Origin: Flavobacterium tyrosinilyticum
GTDB taxonomy: Bacteria; Bacteroidota; Bacteroidia; Flavobacteriales; Flavobacteriaceae
Direction: 5' to 3'
Assembly (NCBI RefSeq): GCF_023656565.1
Contig: NZ_JAMOKG010000003.1
Coordinates: 372,001 to 436,000 of the forward strand
DNA length: 64,000 nucleotides
The notes beneath the pieces are model-generated. The model worked only from the letters and a program-made list of their open reading frames with translations, was not told where the DNA came from and did not search any database. A program made the position numbers and the translations under genes. Positions 50,817 through 59,990 of this stretch are shown piece after piece (the first letter of the stretch is position 1; every line of letters begins with the position of its first letter).

Positions 50817-51691
50817 AATATGAATTCATAAAGGAAAACTCTAAAATATTTCCCGTTGAGAAGATGTGCCGGATTTTTCAGATCCATAAAAGCAGCTTTT
50901 TCCGATGGCGAAAAAGAACACCAACCGCAAGGTCCGAACGAAAAGCCCGCATCATAAGCGAAATTACAAGAATCTACCACTGGAGCCAGTGCCGATACGG
51001 AAGCCCGAGAATTGCTAAAGAACTGGATTCCCTAGGCATAAAAGTTTCCAGAAAATTTGTCGGGCAGATCATGAAGGAAAACCATCTGAGAAGCATTTCT
51101 AAATCGAAATACAAAAAGACCACTAACCCATCCCGCATTAATAATGCCGTCGAAAACAGATTGGAACAGATTTTTAAAGCAAGCAGAATAAATGAAATCT
51201 GGGTTTCTGATATGACCTACATCGAAACAGCAGAAGGCTGGCTGTATCTAACTGTTGTGATAGACCTTTTTGACCGCAAAGTGATCGGCTGGTCCATCAG
51301 CGAAACAATGAGAGCGAAAAATACCAGCATCGCATCTTTAGCAAAAGCTCTTTTAAATCGTCCCCTTCAGCATGATCAAGAATTACTTTTTCACTCAGAT
51401 CGGGGGATACAATATACATGCAGTGAGTTTACTGCATTATTATCAGATACCGGACAGATAACCCAGAGCATGAGCCGTAAGGGAAACTGTTATGATAATG
51501 CAATTGCAGAAAGCTTCTTCAAGACATTAAAGGTAGAACTGGTATACCAGAATAAATATAAGACAAAAGAGAAAGCTAAAAAATCCATAGCTGATTATAT
51601 AGAAAACTTTTACAACACCTGCAGAAGACATTCTGCACTAGGAAACTTAACTATCGAAGAGTTTCAGAATCAGCAGTCAATTAAAAAATAG
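50777..51691 (+). CDS. IS3-family transposase OrfB (via -1 frameshift)
   Basis: The -1 frame is open from the slippery site at 50777 and joins OrfA to give a full OrfAB transposase; an internal ATG at 50864 is not needed. The rve-type DDE domain has the first Asp in WVSDMTYIET, the second in LLFHSDRGIQYTCSEF and the Glu in GNCYDNAIAESFFKTLKVEL, all present. It ends with the common RRHSALGNLTIEEFQ. All catalytic residues and both frames look intact, so the element may be active. Confidence 0.94.
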   Translation, partial: KKGSKYLLQERRVKYEFIKENSKIFPVEKMCRIFQIHKSSFFRWRKRTPTARSERKARIISEITRIYHWSQCRYGSPRIAKELDSLGIKVSRKFVGQIMKENHLRSISKSKYKKTTNPSRINNAVENRLEQIFKASRINEIWVSDMTYIETAEGWLYLTVVIDLFDRKVIGWSISETMRAKNTSIASLAKALLNRPLQHDQELLFHSDRGIQYTCSEFTALLSDTGQITQSMSRKGNCYDNAIAESFFKTLKVELVYQNKYKTKEKAKKSIADYIENFYNTCRRHSALGNLTIEEFQNQQSIKK

Positions 51692-51744
51692 GCAGGAATC
51701 ATTTTAATCATTTTACTGTTTTAGTTTTGCGACAAAATCCTACT

Positions 51745-52129
51745 AGGCTCAATTAATGCTAACAATACCACAAAGCAAAAACACAGTTTCATGTTAATCT
51801 CCATTTAATTTTATCTACGAAAATCATAATTAAAATAAATCATTCTCTGTGAATAAACCACTAATGATTATACAAAGCTAAGATTCAGAAAAGTTTTACA
51901 TTATAACATTAGCAGAACTCATTTTTCTTTAGTACTTATGCATAATATAAGAAGTTGAATTTAAATGTTTTATAGCAAAAACTCATCATAAAATACTTTC
52001 AGTGTCTCGTAATTATGCCTCGACTCTTATTAGGATTATAAATAGTGTAAACATGGAAAAATAATGCCATAGCAAAATAACACGCTCATGGAACTGTAAA
52101 CATTATTTTTTCTTTTATATATCGTTGAT
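51745..52129. other. Intergenic region with a 50-bp element repeated at 60866
   Basis: 51846-51895 begins TCTGTGAATAA and contains CTAAGATT; by hand count 39 of 50 positions match 60866-60915 in the same orientation without gaps. The rest is AT-rich, without a gene. It contains the upstream region of the first AraC regulator. Confidence 0.6.
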
Positions 52130-53050
52130 ATGGAAACCAAAATAGAAATGTTCAAGACCTTAGCTGAAATCCGCAACTGGTTTGGAATATCTTATACTGA
52201 ACCTGCATGCGAAGATTTTATGCTTCAAGAAATAGATACGTTAAATCAAGATAAACTGCTTAAAGCGGCTAATTCGTATAGGGCAAATTTCTTCACTATA
52301 TTTATAATTTATGAGGGGAGCGCAACGCATCTTTATAACAATAAAGAGATGAAATTGGAATCGTCAAGTATCTTTATAACTACTCCTGGAAATTTTCGAA
52401 ATTATAAAATAAATCATATCTCTAAAGCGTATTTTATCTGCTTTACCGAAAATTTCATTGCTAACTACTGCATTCCTGATATTTATAAAAAATTTCCGTT
52501 TTTACTGTCAGACTCTTTTATGTACAGCATCGCTGACTCGGAAAATTATCCAATAGTAAAAAGCAACATCGATCAGCTTAGGCAAGAAACGAAAAGAGAA
52601 AATCAAAATATGATTCTAATTGGCAATATGTTAGAATTTCTGCTTATAAAAATTACCGAGCTTTTTCACAATCAATCGAATCCGATTCTAGATAAAAATA
52701 TCAATTCAAACGTAGTTAACAGATTCTATCAAGATTTAGATAAGCACTTTGATGAAGTGTTAGGTGGCAAAAAGCCTAAACAATTAAAAGCTAGTGATTT
52801 TGCTGCATTGCAATTTTTAAATGAAGATTATTTCTGCAGAATGATAAACACTAAGACGGGTAGAACTCCAAATACATGGATTAACAGCAGACTATTGGCC
52901 GAAGCCAAAACCTTATTAACTAATACACCAACATCCATTACAGAGATCTGCCGCTTATTTCAATTTACCGACAATCGTTCTTTTAGCCGTTATTTTAAAA
53001 AACAGACTACTATGACTCCTAATGAATACAGAAAAAATCTACAGTCATAA
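52130..53050 (+). CDS. AraC-family regulator 1 of 3
   Basis: 306 residues. An N-terminal cupin-like sensor (about 30-170) precedes the AraC DNA-binding domain (about 205-305: LNEDYFCRMINTKTGRTPNT, then SITEICRLFQFTDNRSFSRY, FKKQTTMTPNEYRK). It is the first of three tandem paralogs. The effector is unknown. Upstream lies the 50-bp element shared with the hydrolase cluster promoter region. Confidence 0.92.
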   Translation: METKIEMFKTLAEIRNWFGISYTEPACEDFMLQEIDTLNQDKLLKAANSYRANFFTIFIIYEGSATHLYNNKEMKLESSSIFITTPGNFRNYKINHISKAYFICFTENFIANYCIPDIYKKFPFLLSDSFMYSIADSENYPIVKSNIDQLRQETKRENQNMILIGNMLEFLLIKITELFHNQSNPILDKNINSNVVNRFYQDLDKHFDEVLGGKKPKQLKASDFAALQFLNEDYFCRMINTKTGRTPNTWINSRLLAEAKTLLTNTPTSITEICRLFQFTDNRSFSRYFKKQTTMTPNEYRKNLQS

Positions 53051-53054
53051 TCAA

Positions 53055-53132
53055 ATCTTTGAATATTATAAATTAATGCCAGTTTTAACGTATAATATAA
53101 ATAAGCCTTTACTATATCTTTGAATATTGTAA
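53055..53132 (+). promoter_or_regulatory. 17-bp direct repeat ATCTTTGAATATTrTAA, 61 bp apart, over a -7 box
   Basis: Copies at 53055-53071 and 53116-53132 differ at one base. The second overlaps a TATCTTTG -7 element (53115-53122) ahead of the second AraC gene. Six-helical-turn spacing fits a dimeric AraC regulator binding both copies. Confidence 0.6.
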
Positions 53133-53179
53133 GTTTCCAGATTTGCCAGTTGACTTTCCATAACCAAATATTTATAACT

Positions 53180-54103
53180 ATGATAATGCAACCAACCAAC
53201 CTCAGCACCTATAAAGATCAGATTGAGTTTTTAAAGCTTTCTTATCATGATTATATTGATAACGACGAATTTTCAATTGTAAAAGTACATGAATGGGATT
53301 TGACTTTTCCATTTAGCTCTCCAACTTTCAGATCGGATTATTACAGCTTTACTATTGTAACCAATGCAAATGGTAGCTTTACTGTCGGAGACGATAAGTT
53401 TGAACTGCATCCCAACCATGTCGTATTGGCCTGTCCTGATTCTTATTTTAAAATCCACTGGACCGATATGGAAAAAGTTTACAATATAGCATTCAAGAAA
53501 TCGTTCATTTTAAAACACTTTCCGGGTGGAATTGATAATATTATGGAATTTAACACGAAGAATGGCTACTGCTGCTGCCTCACGGAAGAGACCATGAATT
53601 ATTTTGAACAGACCTGTCTTGAAATGCATAAAATAGCAACCTCAGAGTTATGCTTCAAGAATGATTTAATGGCAAACATGGCACTAAATCTTTTATTTTT
53701 AGTGCAGCTGGAAAAGGAAAATGAAACAGATGTCAAAATAAATACCGCAAAAAACAATAAAATTGTCGTCGATTTTCGCCAAAATATTGAAAATAATTTC
53801 AATGAACTTGCTCAAGGCAGATGTCTTTCGGTAATGCGCATCAAAGAGCACGCCCGTTTGCTGAATTTAGATGAGAATTATTTATCTAAAACTATAAGTG
53901 CTATCACAAAAAAAACGGTAAACGAATGGATTAACAAAAAGCTTATCGATGAGATTAAGTATCTGCTGAAAAATTCAGAAAAATCAATGAAAGATATTGC
54001 TTTTCTTTATGGATTTAACGATCTGAACTACTTTTACAGCTTTTTCAAAACACAAACCCAATCTGCCCCAGGAATCTACAGAAAACTTCATCAGAATACT
54101 TAA
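53180..54103 (+). CDS. AraC-family regulator 2 of 3
   Basis: 307 residues from ATG 53180 (53186 also possible). An in-frame ATG at 53120 lies inside the -7 box and is rejected. A sensor domain of about 170 residues is followed by the AraC domain: LDENYLSKTISAITKKTVNE and SMKDIAFLYGFNDLNYFYSF, FKTQTQSAPGIYRKL. The recognition helix differs from the other two paralogs, so DNA targets probably differ. Confidence 0.9.
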   Translation: MIMQPTNLSTYKDQIEFLKLSYHDYIDNDEFSIVKVHEWDLTFPFSSPTFRSDYYSFTIVTNANGSFTVGDDKFELHPNHVVLACPDSYFKIHWTDMEKVYNIAFKKSFILKHFPGGIDNIMEFNTKNGYCCCLTEETMNYFEQTCLEMHKIATSELCFKNDLMANMALNLLFLVQLEKENETDVKINTAKNNKIVVDFRQNIENNFNELAQGRCLSVMRIKEHARLLNLDENYLSKTISAITKKTVNEWINKKLIDEIKYLLKNSEKSMKDIAFLYGFNDLNYFYSFFKTQTQSAPGIYRKLHQNT

Positions 54104-54151
54104 TGCATTTATTACAGCATATTAATGCAATTAATTTAAGTTTTTTTAATA

Positions 54152-55090
54152 ATGAGTACAATTAAAAAAAAGGATACATACGAACTCTATGATAATGTAA
54201 GAGTCATGGGAATGGATTACTCTGAAGGGCATCTTGGTGACGATGATTTTTCATTGATAATCTCCAAAGTACTGCACCCAAAAGAAAGGCTTCCATACAC
54301 CTATTCATTATTTCGCTCTACTCTTTTTACCATTGGAATTGTTATTGATTCCTATGGATCAATGAAATATGAGGATATAACTGTAGAAATAAAACCTAAT
54401 ATGCTTTTCATGAATAAACCTGGGGATCTGCAGGAATTACATTGGGAAGAAGTAACCGAAACTTATGGATTACTATTTTCTGAAGATTTTATTTTGAAAT
54501 ATGCCGGAATCTCCATCTATGAAATGTTTCCTTTCTTATTATTTGAAAGACATCTGCCTTTGCATACCTCGTCAGAATTTCAGCAGGAACTCAGAGCCAT
54601 CATTCAGCTGATTCATCAGGAATTGAAAAAAGACTCACCCCTTAAGAAAAAATTATGCGCCAACCTGCTGACTAGGATTCTGCTTAAAATCAAACAAGAG
54701 TTTTGGGTGGGTTACAGCGTACATAATGCCCAGTCCAGAAATCCTGATATCTTAAATGATTTTACGCAAAATCTGGAATACCATTATGACCAGCTGCTAA
54801 AAGTAAAAGTAAAACAAGTGCTTCATATAAAAGATTATGCTGAAATGCAGCAGCTGCACGAAAATTATCTATCCACTATCCTAAAAGAAAAAACTGGTAA
54901 AACTGCTGGTCAATTAATTGCTGAAAAAACACTTGCTACGGCAAAAATTCTAATTCAGGATTCACAATATACTATGAAAGAAATTGCATTTATGCTCGGA
55001 TTCAGCTATACCTCCTATTTTAGTATTTTCTTCAAAAAACATACTGGAATGACGCCAGTAGATTATCGTAAACAAAGTTTACTGGACTAA
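54152..55090 (+). CDS. AraC-family regulator 3 of 3
   Basis: 312 residues. The N-terminal sensor has conserved MLFMNKPGDLQELHW-type strands. The AraC domain reads LHENYLSTILKEKTGKTAGQ and TMKEIAFMLGFSYTSYFSIF, FKKHTGMTPVDYRKQ. It lies 48 bases after the second paralog and ends ten bases from a convergent flavin-oxidase gene. Its canonical GFSYTSYFSIFFKKHTGMTP makes it the most typical of the three. Confidence 0.92.
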   Translation: MSTIKKKDTYELYDNVRVMGMDYSEGHLGDDDFSLIISKVLHPKERLPYTYSLFRSTLFTIGIVIDSYGSMKYEDITVEIKPNMLFMNKPGDLQELHWEEVTETYGLLFSEDFILKYAGISIYEMFPFLLFERHLPLHTSSEFQQELRAIIQLIHQELKKDSPLKKKLCANLLTRILLKIKQEFWVGYSVHNAQSRNPDILNDFTQNLEYHYDQLLKVKVKQVLHIKDYAEMQQLHENYLSTILKEKTGKTAGQLIAEKTLATAKILIQDSQYTMKEIAFMLGFSYTSYFSIFFKKHTGMTPVDYRKQSLLD

Positions 55091-55100
55091 TTTCAAAATA

Positions 55101-55721
55101 TTATTTTGATTTTTGAGCCAGTTTTTCTTCCAATTCTTTAATTGTATTTTCCAATTTGGCGATATATTCTTTCTGAGGCTGAAAAGCCATTTCAACATCC
55201 TCTTTGGTAAAACGAGGAGTAATATGCTGCGGACAATTCCAATCGTACGCCTGAATCTCAAATAGTATCATTCTCTCTGGCCTGAACTTGTAGTCAGAAG
55301 GTTTTAGCGCATTATATAGTTCCTCGTTGTCTTTCAATTCAACAATTTTCGCATGGGCATAAATTTTTAGCCTGGCTCTTTGCGGATAGGACATCAGGAA
55401 TAAAGCCACTTTATTATTATTAGAAATATTTCCTAACGAAATATATTGTCTGTTTCCTGAAAAATCCACAATACCAATTGTTTTGTCATCAATAACTTTG
55501 ATAAAACCAATTGGTCCACCCCGATGCTGTATGTATGGATATTCATTCTCACCATAACTGGCCATATAAAAACTGTCTCTTTCGGAAATAAACCCAATTT
55601 CATTTTCAGTCAGCCCATCAACTATAGATCTCTTTTCCATATTTTCATACGCTGATCTGCTTCCGTTTTCTTCCTGAAGCTTTTTAATGGCATCCGTAAA
55701 TGCTAATTTTTGATAATTCAT
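55101..55721 (-). CDS. Pyridoxamine 5'-phosphate oxidase-family (FMN-binding split barrel) protein
   Basis: 206 residues. The split-barrel core runs from about 35 to 165, with ISERDSFYMASYGENEYPYI, HRGGPIGFIKVIDDKTIGIV and RQYISLGNISNNNKVALFLM, the flavin-binding pattern of general stress or pyrrole-type FMN proteins. A C-terminal coiled coil (KLENTIKELEEKLAQKSK) is added. No PdxH-specific motifs are seen, so vitamin B6 synthesis is unlikely; a flavin- or F420-type reductase or a heme/aromatic reductase is more plausible. Confidence 0.88.
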   Translation of the reverse strand: MNYQKLAFTDAIKKLQEENGSRSAYENMEKRSIVDGLTENEIGFISERDSFYMASYGENEYPYIQHRGGPIGFIKVIDDKTIGIVDFSGNRQYISLGNISNNNKVALFLMSYPQRARLKIYAHAKIVELKDNEELYNALKPSDYKFRPERMILFEIQAYDWNCPQHITPRFTKEDVEMAFQPQKEYIAKLENTIKELEEKLAQKSK

Positions 55722-55783
55722 AATCGATAATTTTTACACAGTTAAAAATTCTTAGCGCTTTTAAAGAATCATAATTTTGATGG

Positions 55784-55815
55784 TTTGATCCGAGTTCGAT
55801 TCCTGGCGAATCAAA
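55784..55815 (+). other. tRNA T-arm-like hairpin relic
   Basis: TTTGATCCGAGTTCGATTCC and the following TGGCGAATCAAA contain the invariant TTCGATT T-loop flanked by mostly complementary bases, plus an outer TTTGAT/ATCAAA stem. There is no anticodon arm, so it is not a tRNA. It resembles the 3' end left by tRNA-targeting integration. Confidence 0.35.
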
Positions 55816-55824
55816 AAGATTTTT

Positions 55825-56268
55825 TTAAATTTTTCTTCGGCTAATGATATAATGGTCAATCGAATACTTGCCTGCGCCGGTAAAGCAAATCAGTAAAAAA
55901 CAAAGGCTGTACATTAACGGAGTATCTTTTACCATTATCGGATCATTAAAATGTACTACAAAATAACCTGTCAGCGTAACTGCTAAAATAGGCAGAGTTG
56001 CAAAACGGGTCATAAAACCTGCTATGATAAAAATCGGCATAACAAGATTAGCGGCCGTCGCAAAAACTTGATTGAAAACATCAGGCAATCCCAAAGGATT
56101 TGGAACTACTTCTGCCAATTCAGTTCCTACACCTATTTTCTTTAGTCCATGTGCAAAAATAAGTTCCAATGAAACGGCAATCCTAAAAAAGAACAAAACA
56201 AAGTTATTCAATCTGGTTCCAACATTTGAATATAGCAGTGAAAAAAAAATACTTATCATGGTTTTCAT
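55825..56268 (-). CDS. DoxX-family membrane protein
   Basis: 147 residues from the ATG at 56268; 28 upstream codons in frame would put a basic non-family extension before the first helix. Four membrane segments follow the DoxX pattern RIAVSLELIFAHGLKKIGVG and MPIFIIAGFMTRFATLPILA. It is probably part of the minus-strand accessory operon. Role unknown; a second DoxX gene occurs at 63361. Confidence 0.86.
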   Translation of the reverse strand: MKTMISIFFSLLYSNVGTRLNNFVLFFFRIAVSLELIFAHGLKKIGVGTELAEVVPNPLGLPDVFNQVFATAANLVMPIFIIAGFMTRFATLPILAVTLTGYFVVHFNDPIMVKDTPLMYSLCFLLICFTGAGKYSIDHYIISRRKI

Positions 56269-56381
56269 TTTTATATTAAATTTTAATTTTATTGGCCTAG
56301 TTAAGTACATTCTCCAAATTATCAATTCAGAGGTTGTCTTATTGAAGGCCAATAAATTAAACTATTGATTTATGCAATAAA

Positions 56382-57071
56382 TTAGTGTTTAAGCATTGCT
56401 CTGCTGTATTGGACTCCAATTCCATAAGAACCGCCAAATCTTTGGACTAAGTCTGTAACAGCTGTATACGTTTCCGATCTTCCCCAGTCGCGCTGCAATT
56501 CTAATAAATATTGCATTGATGTAATTGGTCTTGCTCCAGCCTGAACCATACGGGTTACAGCCTGATTGTGTGCTTCGTCTGTTACATCTCCACTTGCGTC
56601 AGTGATTATGTAAACGGTGTAGCCGTCATTGATGGCTGATAATGCAGGACCTACAATACAGACAGAAGTCCATAAACCTCCCATTACAATCGTTTTATTT
56701 CCTTTACTGACTACCTCTTTGTAGGCATTCGCATCTTCCCAGAAATTCATCGTACTTCTGTCAAAATATTTGGTGCTTGATTTAGGATAAAATTCCTGAA
56801 CTTCAGGAAAAACAGGACCGCTAAAAGATGCTTCAGCTACCGTTGTAATTACTGTAGGCACCTTAAAAATCTTAGATGCTCCGGCAACCATTCCTGTATT
56901 AGTTCGTAGTTGATCTACAGGAATATTACCTACTGCAAACGCCATTTGGCCTTCATGATCTACTAAAACCAGTGTGTGATTTTTAGGTGTTAGCAATTGC
57001 GGACTTGGTTTTTGTGCAAATGCAGTTAGAGATGACAATACAACTGCTGCTGTTAAGAGTAACTTTTTCAT
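56382..57071 (-). CDS. Exported isochorismatase-like cysteine hydrolase (YcaC type)
   Basis: 229 residues with a clear signal peptide ending AFAQ. Mature part: LVLVDHEGQMAFAV with the catalytic Asp, a Lys/Arg-containing KYFDRSTMNFWEDANAYKEV, and the nucleophile Cys in LWTSVCIVGPALSA, followed by VYIITDASGDVTDEAHNQAV. This matches YcaC-like members of the isochorismatase superfamily, which hydrolyse amide-like bonds. Periplasmic localisation is uncommon for this family. Substrate unknown. Confidence 0.88.
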   Translation of the reverse strand: MKKLLLTAAVVLSSLTAFAQKPSPQLLTPKNHTLVLVDHEGQMAFAVGNIPVDQLRTNTGMVAGASKIFKVPTVITTVAEASFSGPVFPEVQEFYPKSSTKYFDRSTMNFWEDANAYKEVVSKGNKTIVMGGLWTSVCIVGPALSAINDGYTVYIITDASGDVTDEAHNQAVTRMVQAGARPITSMQYLLELQRDWGRSETYTAVTDLVQRFGGSYGIGVQYSRAMLKH

Positions 57072-57160
57072 AATAGTTGAGATTTATTGATTAATTTAAT
57101 TGGATTGATAGATAATTTCTTGGATAGATTTAAAGTATTGCAAAGCGTAGATGAATACTG

Positions 57161-58135
57161 TTATTTAATTTTTTTACTCAAAAAATTTATAATCAGCTTT
57201 GAAACTTCTAAGTAGTGTTCTTCTAAGGCAAAATGACCTCCATTTACGAAATGAATTTCTGCACTTGGATTATCTTTCTTATAAGCATTTGCTCCTGGTG
57301 CGGTAAAAAACTGATCATTTTTACCCCAAATGACCAGCATAGGCGGCTGATATTTTGCAAAATACTGATGCCATTTTTCATATAGTGCGATATTGGATCC
57401 GTAATCGCGAAAAAGTGCCAGCTGTATAACGTCATTTCCAGCTCGATCCAAATAATACTGATCAACAATATAGCTTTCTGGCGCAATGTTTTCAGAATTT
57501 TCAGCACCTGTTAGATACTGCCATTTTGTAGCATCAAGCGTCAGGAAAAAACGTGCTGCCTTTTCTGTTTCAGTATTTTGATTTTCGATGTATGCTGTAA
57601 GAGGTTTTAAAATTTCGCCTAAGCCTTCAACGTAAGCATTTGCATTTTGAATTATAAATGATTGAATAAGTTCAGGTCGTCTCGTTGCTATCCTCAAACC
57701 GATAGGTCCTCCATAATCCTGAATATAAAAACTCGCTTTTTTAATTTTCAGTTTATCTATAAAGTGCTCTATCGTAACTGATAAGTTGTCAAATGTATAT
57801 TGATACTTCTCTGGAGTTAGAGCACTGCTTTGTCCAAAACCCGGATAATCAGGAGCAATAACGTGATAATTACCCGCTAGTTCAGTAATCAGGTTTCGAT
57901 ACATATGAGAAGAAGACGGAAACCCGTGCAATAAGATAATTGTAGGCTTTGATATTTCGCCCGCTTCACGGTAAAATATATTTAAACCGTCAACAAGTAC
58001 CGTTTTGTATTGAACAGGATTGTAGGTAATATTATTTTTTACCTTTCCATTTTGCTCCGCAGAAAACTTTGCATACAACTTAAATTGATTGACACTCACT
58101 ATCGTCAGCATCAATAGGATAATCTTTATTTTCAT
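57161..58135 (-). CDS. Exported alpha/beta hydrolase, haloalkane dehalogenase/epoxide hydrolase-like
   Basis: 324 residues with an N-terminal signal peptide (about 1-22, ending KLYA). Oxyanion region ILLHGFPSSSHMYRN; nucleophile elbow FYIQDYGGPIGLRIA with Asp rather than Ser, as in haloalkane dehalogenases and epoxide hydrolases; catalytic His in NGGHFALEEH. The Asp nucleophile and export suggest attack on an external electrophile or ester. Substrate not determinable. Confidence 0.88.
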   Translation of the reverse strand: MKIKIILLMLTIVSVNQFKLYAKFSAEQNGKVKNNITYNPVQYKTVLVDGLNIFYREAGEISKPTIILLHGFPSSSHMYRNLITELAGNYHVIAPDYPGFGQSSALTPEKYQYTFDNLSVTIEHFIDKLKIKKASFYIQDYGGPIGLRIATRRPELIQSFIIQNANAYVEGLGEILKPLTAYIENQNTETEKAARFFLTLDATKWQYLTGAENSENIAPESYIVDQYYLDRAGNDVIQLALFRDYGSNIALYEKWHQYFAKYQPPMLVIWGKNDQFFTAPGANAYKKDNPSAEIHFVNGGHFALEEHYLEVSKLIINFLSKKIK

Positions 58136-58177
58136 TTTATGATATTATTTAGATGCATTTAATGCTTTGGAAATATC

Positions 58178-59974
58178 TTATTTTTGATAACCTCCATAAA
58201 AGTTGACTGGTGACCATTCAGGAATTGCTTTTTCTGATGCAGGTCCCAATTTTGAAAACTCTTTATCTCCAAAGACTATATTCCCTCCGACTACTGTTAA
58301 TACAGCTGATAAATCTTTTATTTGGCTTTCTTCAATAGTGAAATAATCATCAGACAATAGAACAAAATCGGCAAACATTCCTTTTTCTAAAGTGCCTTTA
58401 ACATTTTCTTCTTTGGATACCCAAGCACTGCCTTTGGTATATAAGAATAAAGCTTCTTGACGGCTAAGCAGGTTATCAGGAGCGCTTAATTGCATTCCTC
58501 CCACCGTTTTACCAGAAACCATCCAGTATAAAGCAGGCCACGGATTATAACTGGCAACTCTTGTCCCGTCGGTTCCTGCTCCTACAGGAATTCCCATTTT
58601 AATCATTAATTTTAAAGGCGGTGCGTATTTGGCTTTGTCCGCTCCGTACCTTTCAACAAAATATTCTCCTGCGTAAGCCATTCTAGACTGAATGGCAATT
58701 CCTCCATTAAGTGCTTTTATTCTTTTCAGCTGTGGTTCTGTAACTGTTTCTGCGTGATCAAACAGCCATCTTTCCTTTGCTAATTTCCCATTAGTTTCTT
58801 TATTGACTTCTTCGATAACATCTAATAAATTAGCAATGGTTTCATCATATGTAGCATGAATTCTGAACGGCCAGCCGCTATCGACATGCAGGCGGATCAC
58901 TTTCTTAATATCATTTCTCCACGATGGCCTATCTTCAAGCATAGGCTGCGGTGCCAAGAAATTTTCAAAGTCACCTGCGCTCCATGTCAGGAATTCTCCT
59001 CCTCCTTCTAATTCGTATCCATGTTCCAAATGAATTTCTCCATTGTGACCTACTTTATTTGATGCGATCCAATTTTGAAACTCTTCGAATTCACTTCCTT
59101 TATTTTGAGGAAATAAATAATAAGACAATCTTATTGGCATTTTCCCCTGATCTGCAAGTTTTTTTGTAGCACCATAATCCTTCGGAAACACATGCCCTCC
59201 ACCTCCGGCATCGATACCGCTGGTGATACCAAAGCGATTCAATTCTCTATAAAATTGTCTAGTCGAATTAGACATTTGCTCTTCAGTCATGGAAGGAAGC
59301 GCTCCAATACCCGCATAAAGTATTGTTGGATTTGGTTCTGCGAGAAAGACTCCTGTCAATTTACCATCTGGACCTTTTTCATACGAGCTTCCTTCGGGCG
59401 GTTTCGTATTCTCGTCAATTTTAAGTGCTTTTAAACCGCTTTTATTCATCCAAGCTCTGCTGTAAAGAAATAATACAAAGGCGGGAACATCACCTGTTGC
59501 CTCATTAATTTCCTGAACGGTGGGGAATCTTTTTTCTTCAAATTGAAAAGGGCTCCATCCTCCTACGACACGTACCCACTGCCCTTTTGGAGTTCTTGCT
59601 GCCTGTTCTTTTAGCATTTGCAGTGCTTTTTTTAAAGACTTAACACCATCCCATCTTAATTCGGCATTATAAAAACGTCCGCCTCTAGTGAGATGCAAAT
59701 GAGAATCATTCAATCCCGGAATAACTGTCCTTCCATTAGCATCAATAACTTTGGTCTGTTCTCCTTTGAGTTTTAGCATTTCCTCATTCGTTCCAAATGC
59801 CAATACTTTTCCTTTTTTTACTGCTATTGCTTCTGCAATTGTGCTGTTCTTGTCCATAATGACTATTTTACCATTGGTCACAATTAAATCGGCTGCAGTC
59901 AAATTTTCTTTTTTCTCCTTTTGACAGGAAATAAATAGTATTATGATCAATACTGAATATAAAATTTTTCTCAT
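58178..59974 (-). CDS. Amidohydrolase-family lipoprotein (YtcJ-like)
   Basis: 598 residues. Lipobox FISC with Cys17 followed by QKEKKEN, non-acidic, so probably periplasmic. Metal-ligand motif VIPGLNDSHLHLTRGG (about 87-102), later FDHAETVTEPQLKRI and GAGTDGTRVASYNPW, and a C-terminal GTLEKGMFADFVLL. This is the amidohydrolase_3 pattern of YtcJ-like enzymes with one or two metal ions. It lies in the accessory cluster between two alpha/beta hydrolases. Confidence 0.92.
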   Translation of the reverse strand: MRKILYSVLIIILFISCQKEKKENLTAADLIVTNGKIVIMDKNSTIAEAIAVKKGKVLAFGTNEEMLKLKGEQTKVIDANGRTVIPGLNDSHLHLTRGGRFYNAELRWDGVKSLKKALQMLKEQAARTPKGQWVRVVGGWSPFQFEEKRFPTVQEINEATGDVPAFVLFLYSRAWMNKSGLKALKIDENTKPPEGSSYEKGPDGKLTGVFLAEPNPTILYAGIGALPSMTEEQMSNSTRQFYRELNRFGITSGIDAGGGGHVFPKDYGATKKLADQGKMPIRLSYYLFPQNKGSEFEEFQNWIASNKVGHNGEIHLEHGYELEGGGEFLTWSAGDFENFLAPQPMLEDRPSWRNDIKKVIRLHVDSGWPFRIHATYDETIANLLDVIEEVNKETNGKLAKERWLFDHAETVTEPQLKRIKALNGGIAIQSRMAYAGEYFVERYGADKAKYAPPLKLMIKMGIPVGAGTDGTRVASYNPWPALYWMVSGKTVGGMQLSAPDNLLSRQEALFLYTKGSAWVSKEENVKGTLEKGMFADFVLLSDDYFTIEESQIKDLSAVLTVVGGNIVFGDKEFSKLGPASEKAIPEWSPVNFYGGYQK

Positions 59975-59990
59975 TTTGCTTTTTTTAATA

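Larger units (their letters stand above)
50461..51744 (+). mobile_element. IS3-family insertion sequence
   Basis: Contains orfA and orfB in the -1 frame relation typical of IS3. The ends are approximate: AGGAGGATATGCCAC at the left and the reverse complement of TTGCGACAAAATCCTACT at the right share only a partial match (AGnAGGATnT). The base composition is clearly more GC-rich than the neighbouring DNA, indicating recent arrival. It inserted 240 bases downstream of tRNA-Tyr. Confidence 0.85.

Noticed and set aside
53120..53179. Upstream start for the second AraC gene
   Set aside because: This ATG overlaps the TATCTTTG -7 box, so it would not be on the transcript.
55101..55721. Assignment as PdxH for vitamin B6 synthesis
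   Set aside because: Only the general FMN split barrel is visible and PdxH-specific C-terminal motifs are missing.
55784..55815. A functional tRNA gene
   Set aside because: Only a T-arm-like part is present; no D arm, anticodon arm or acceptor 5' strand.
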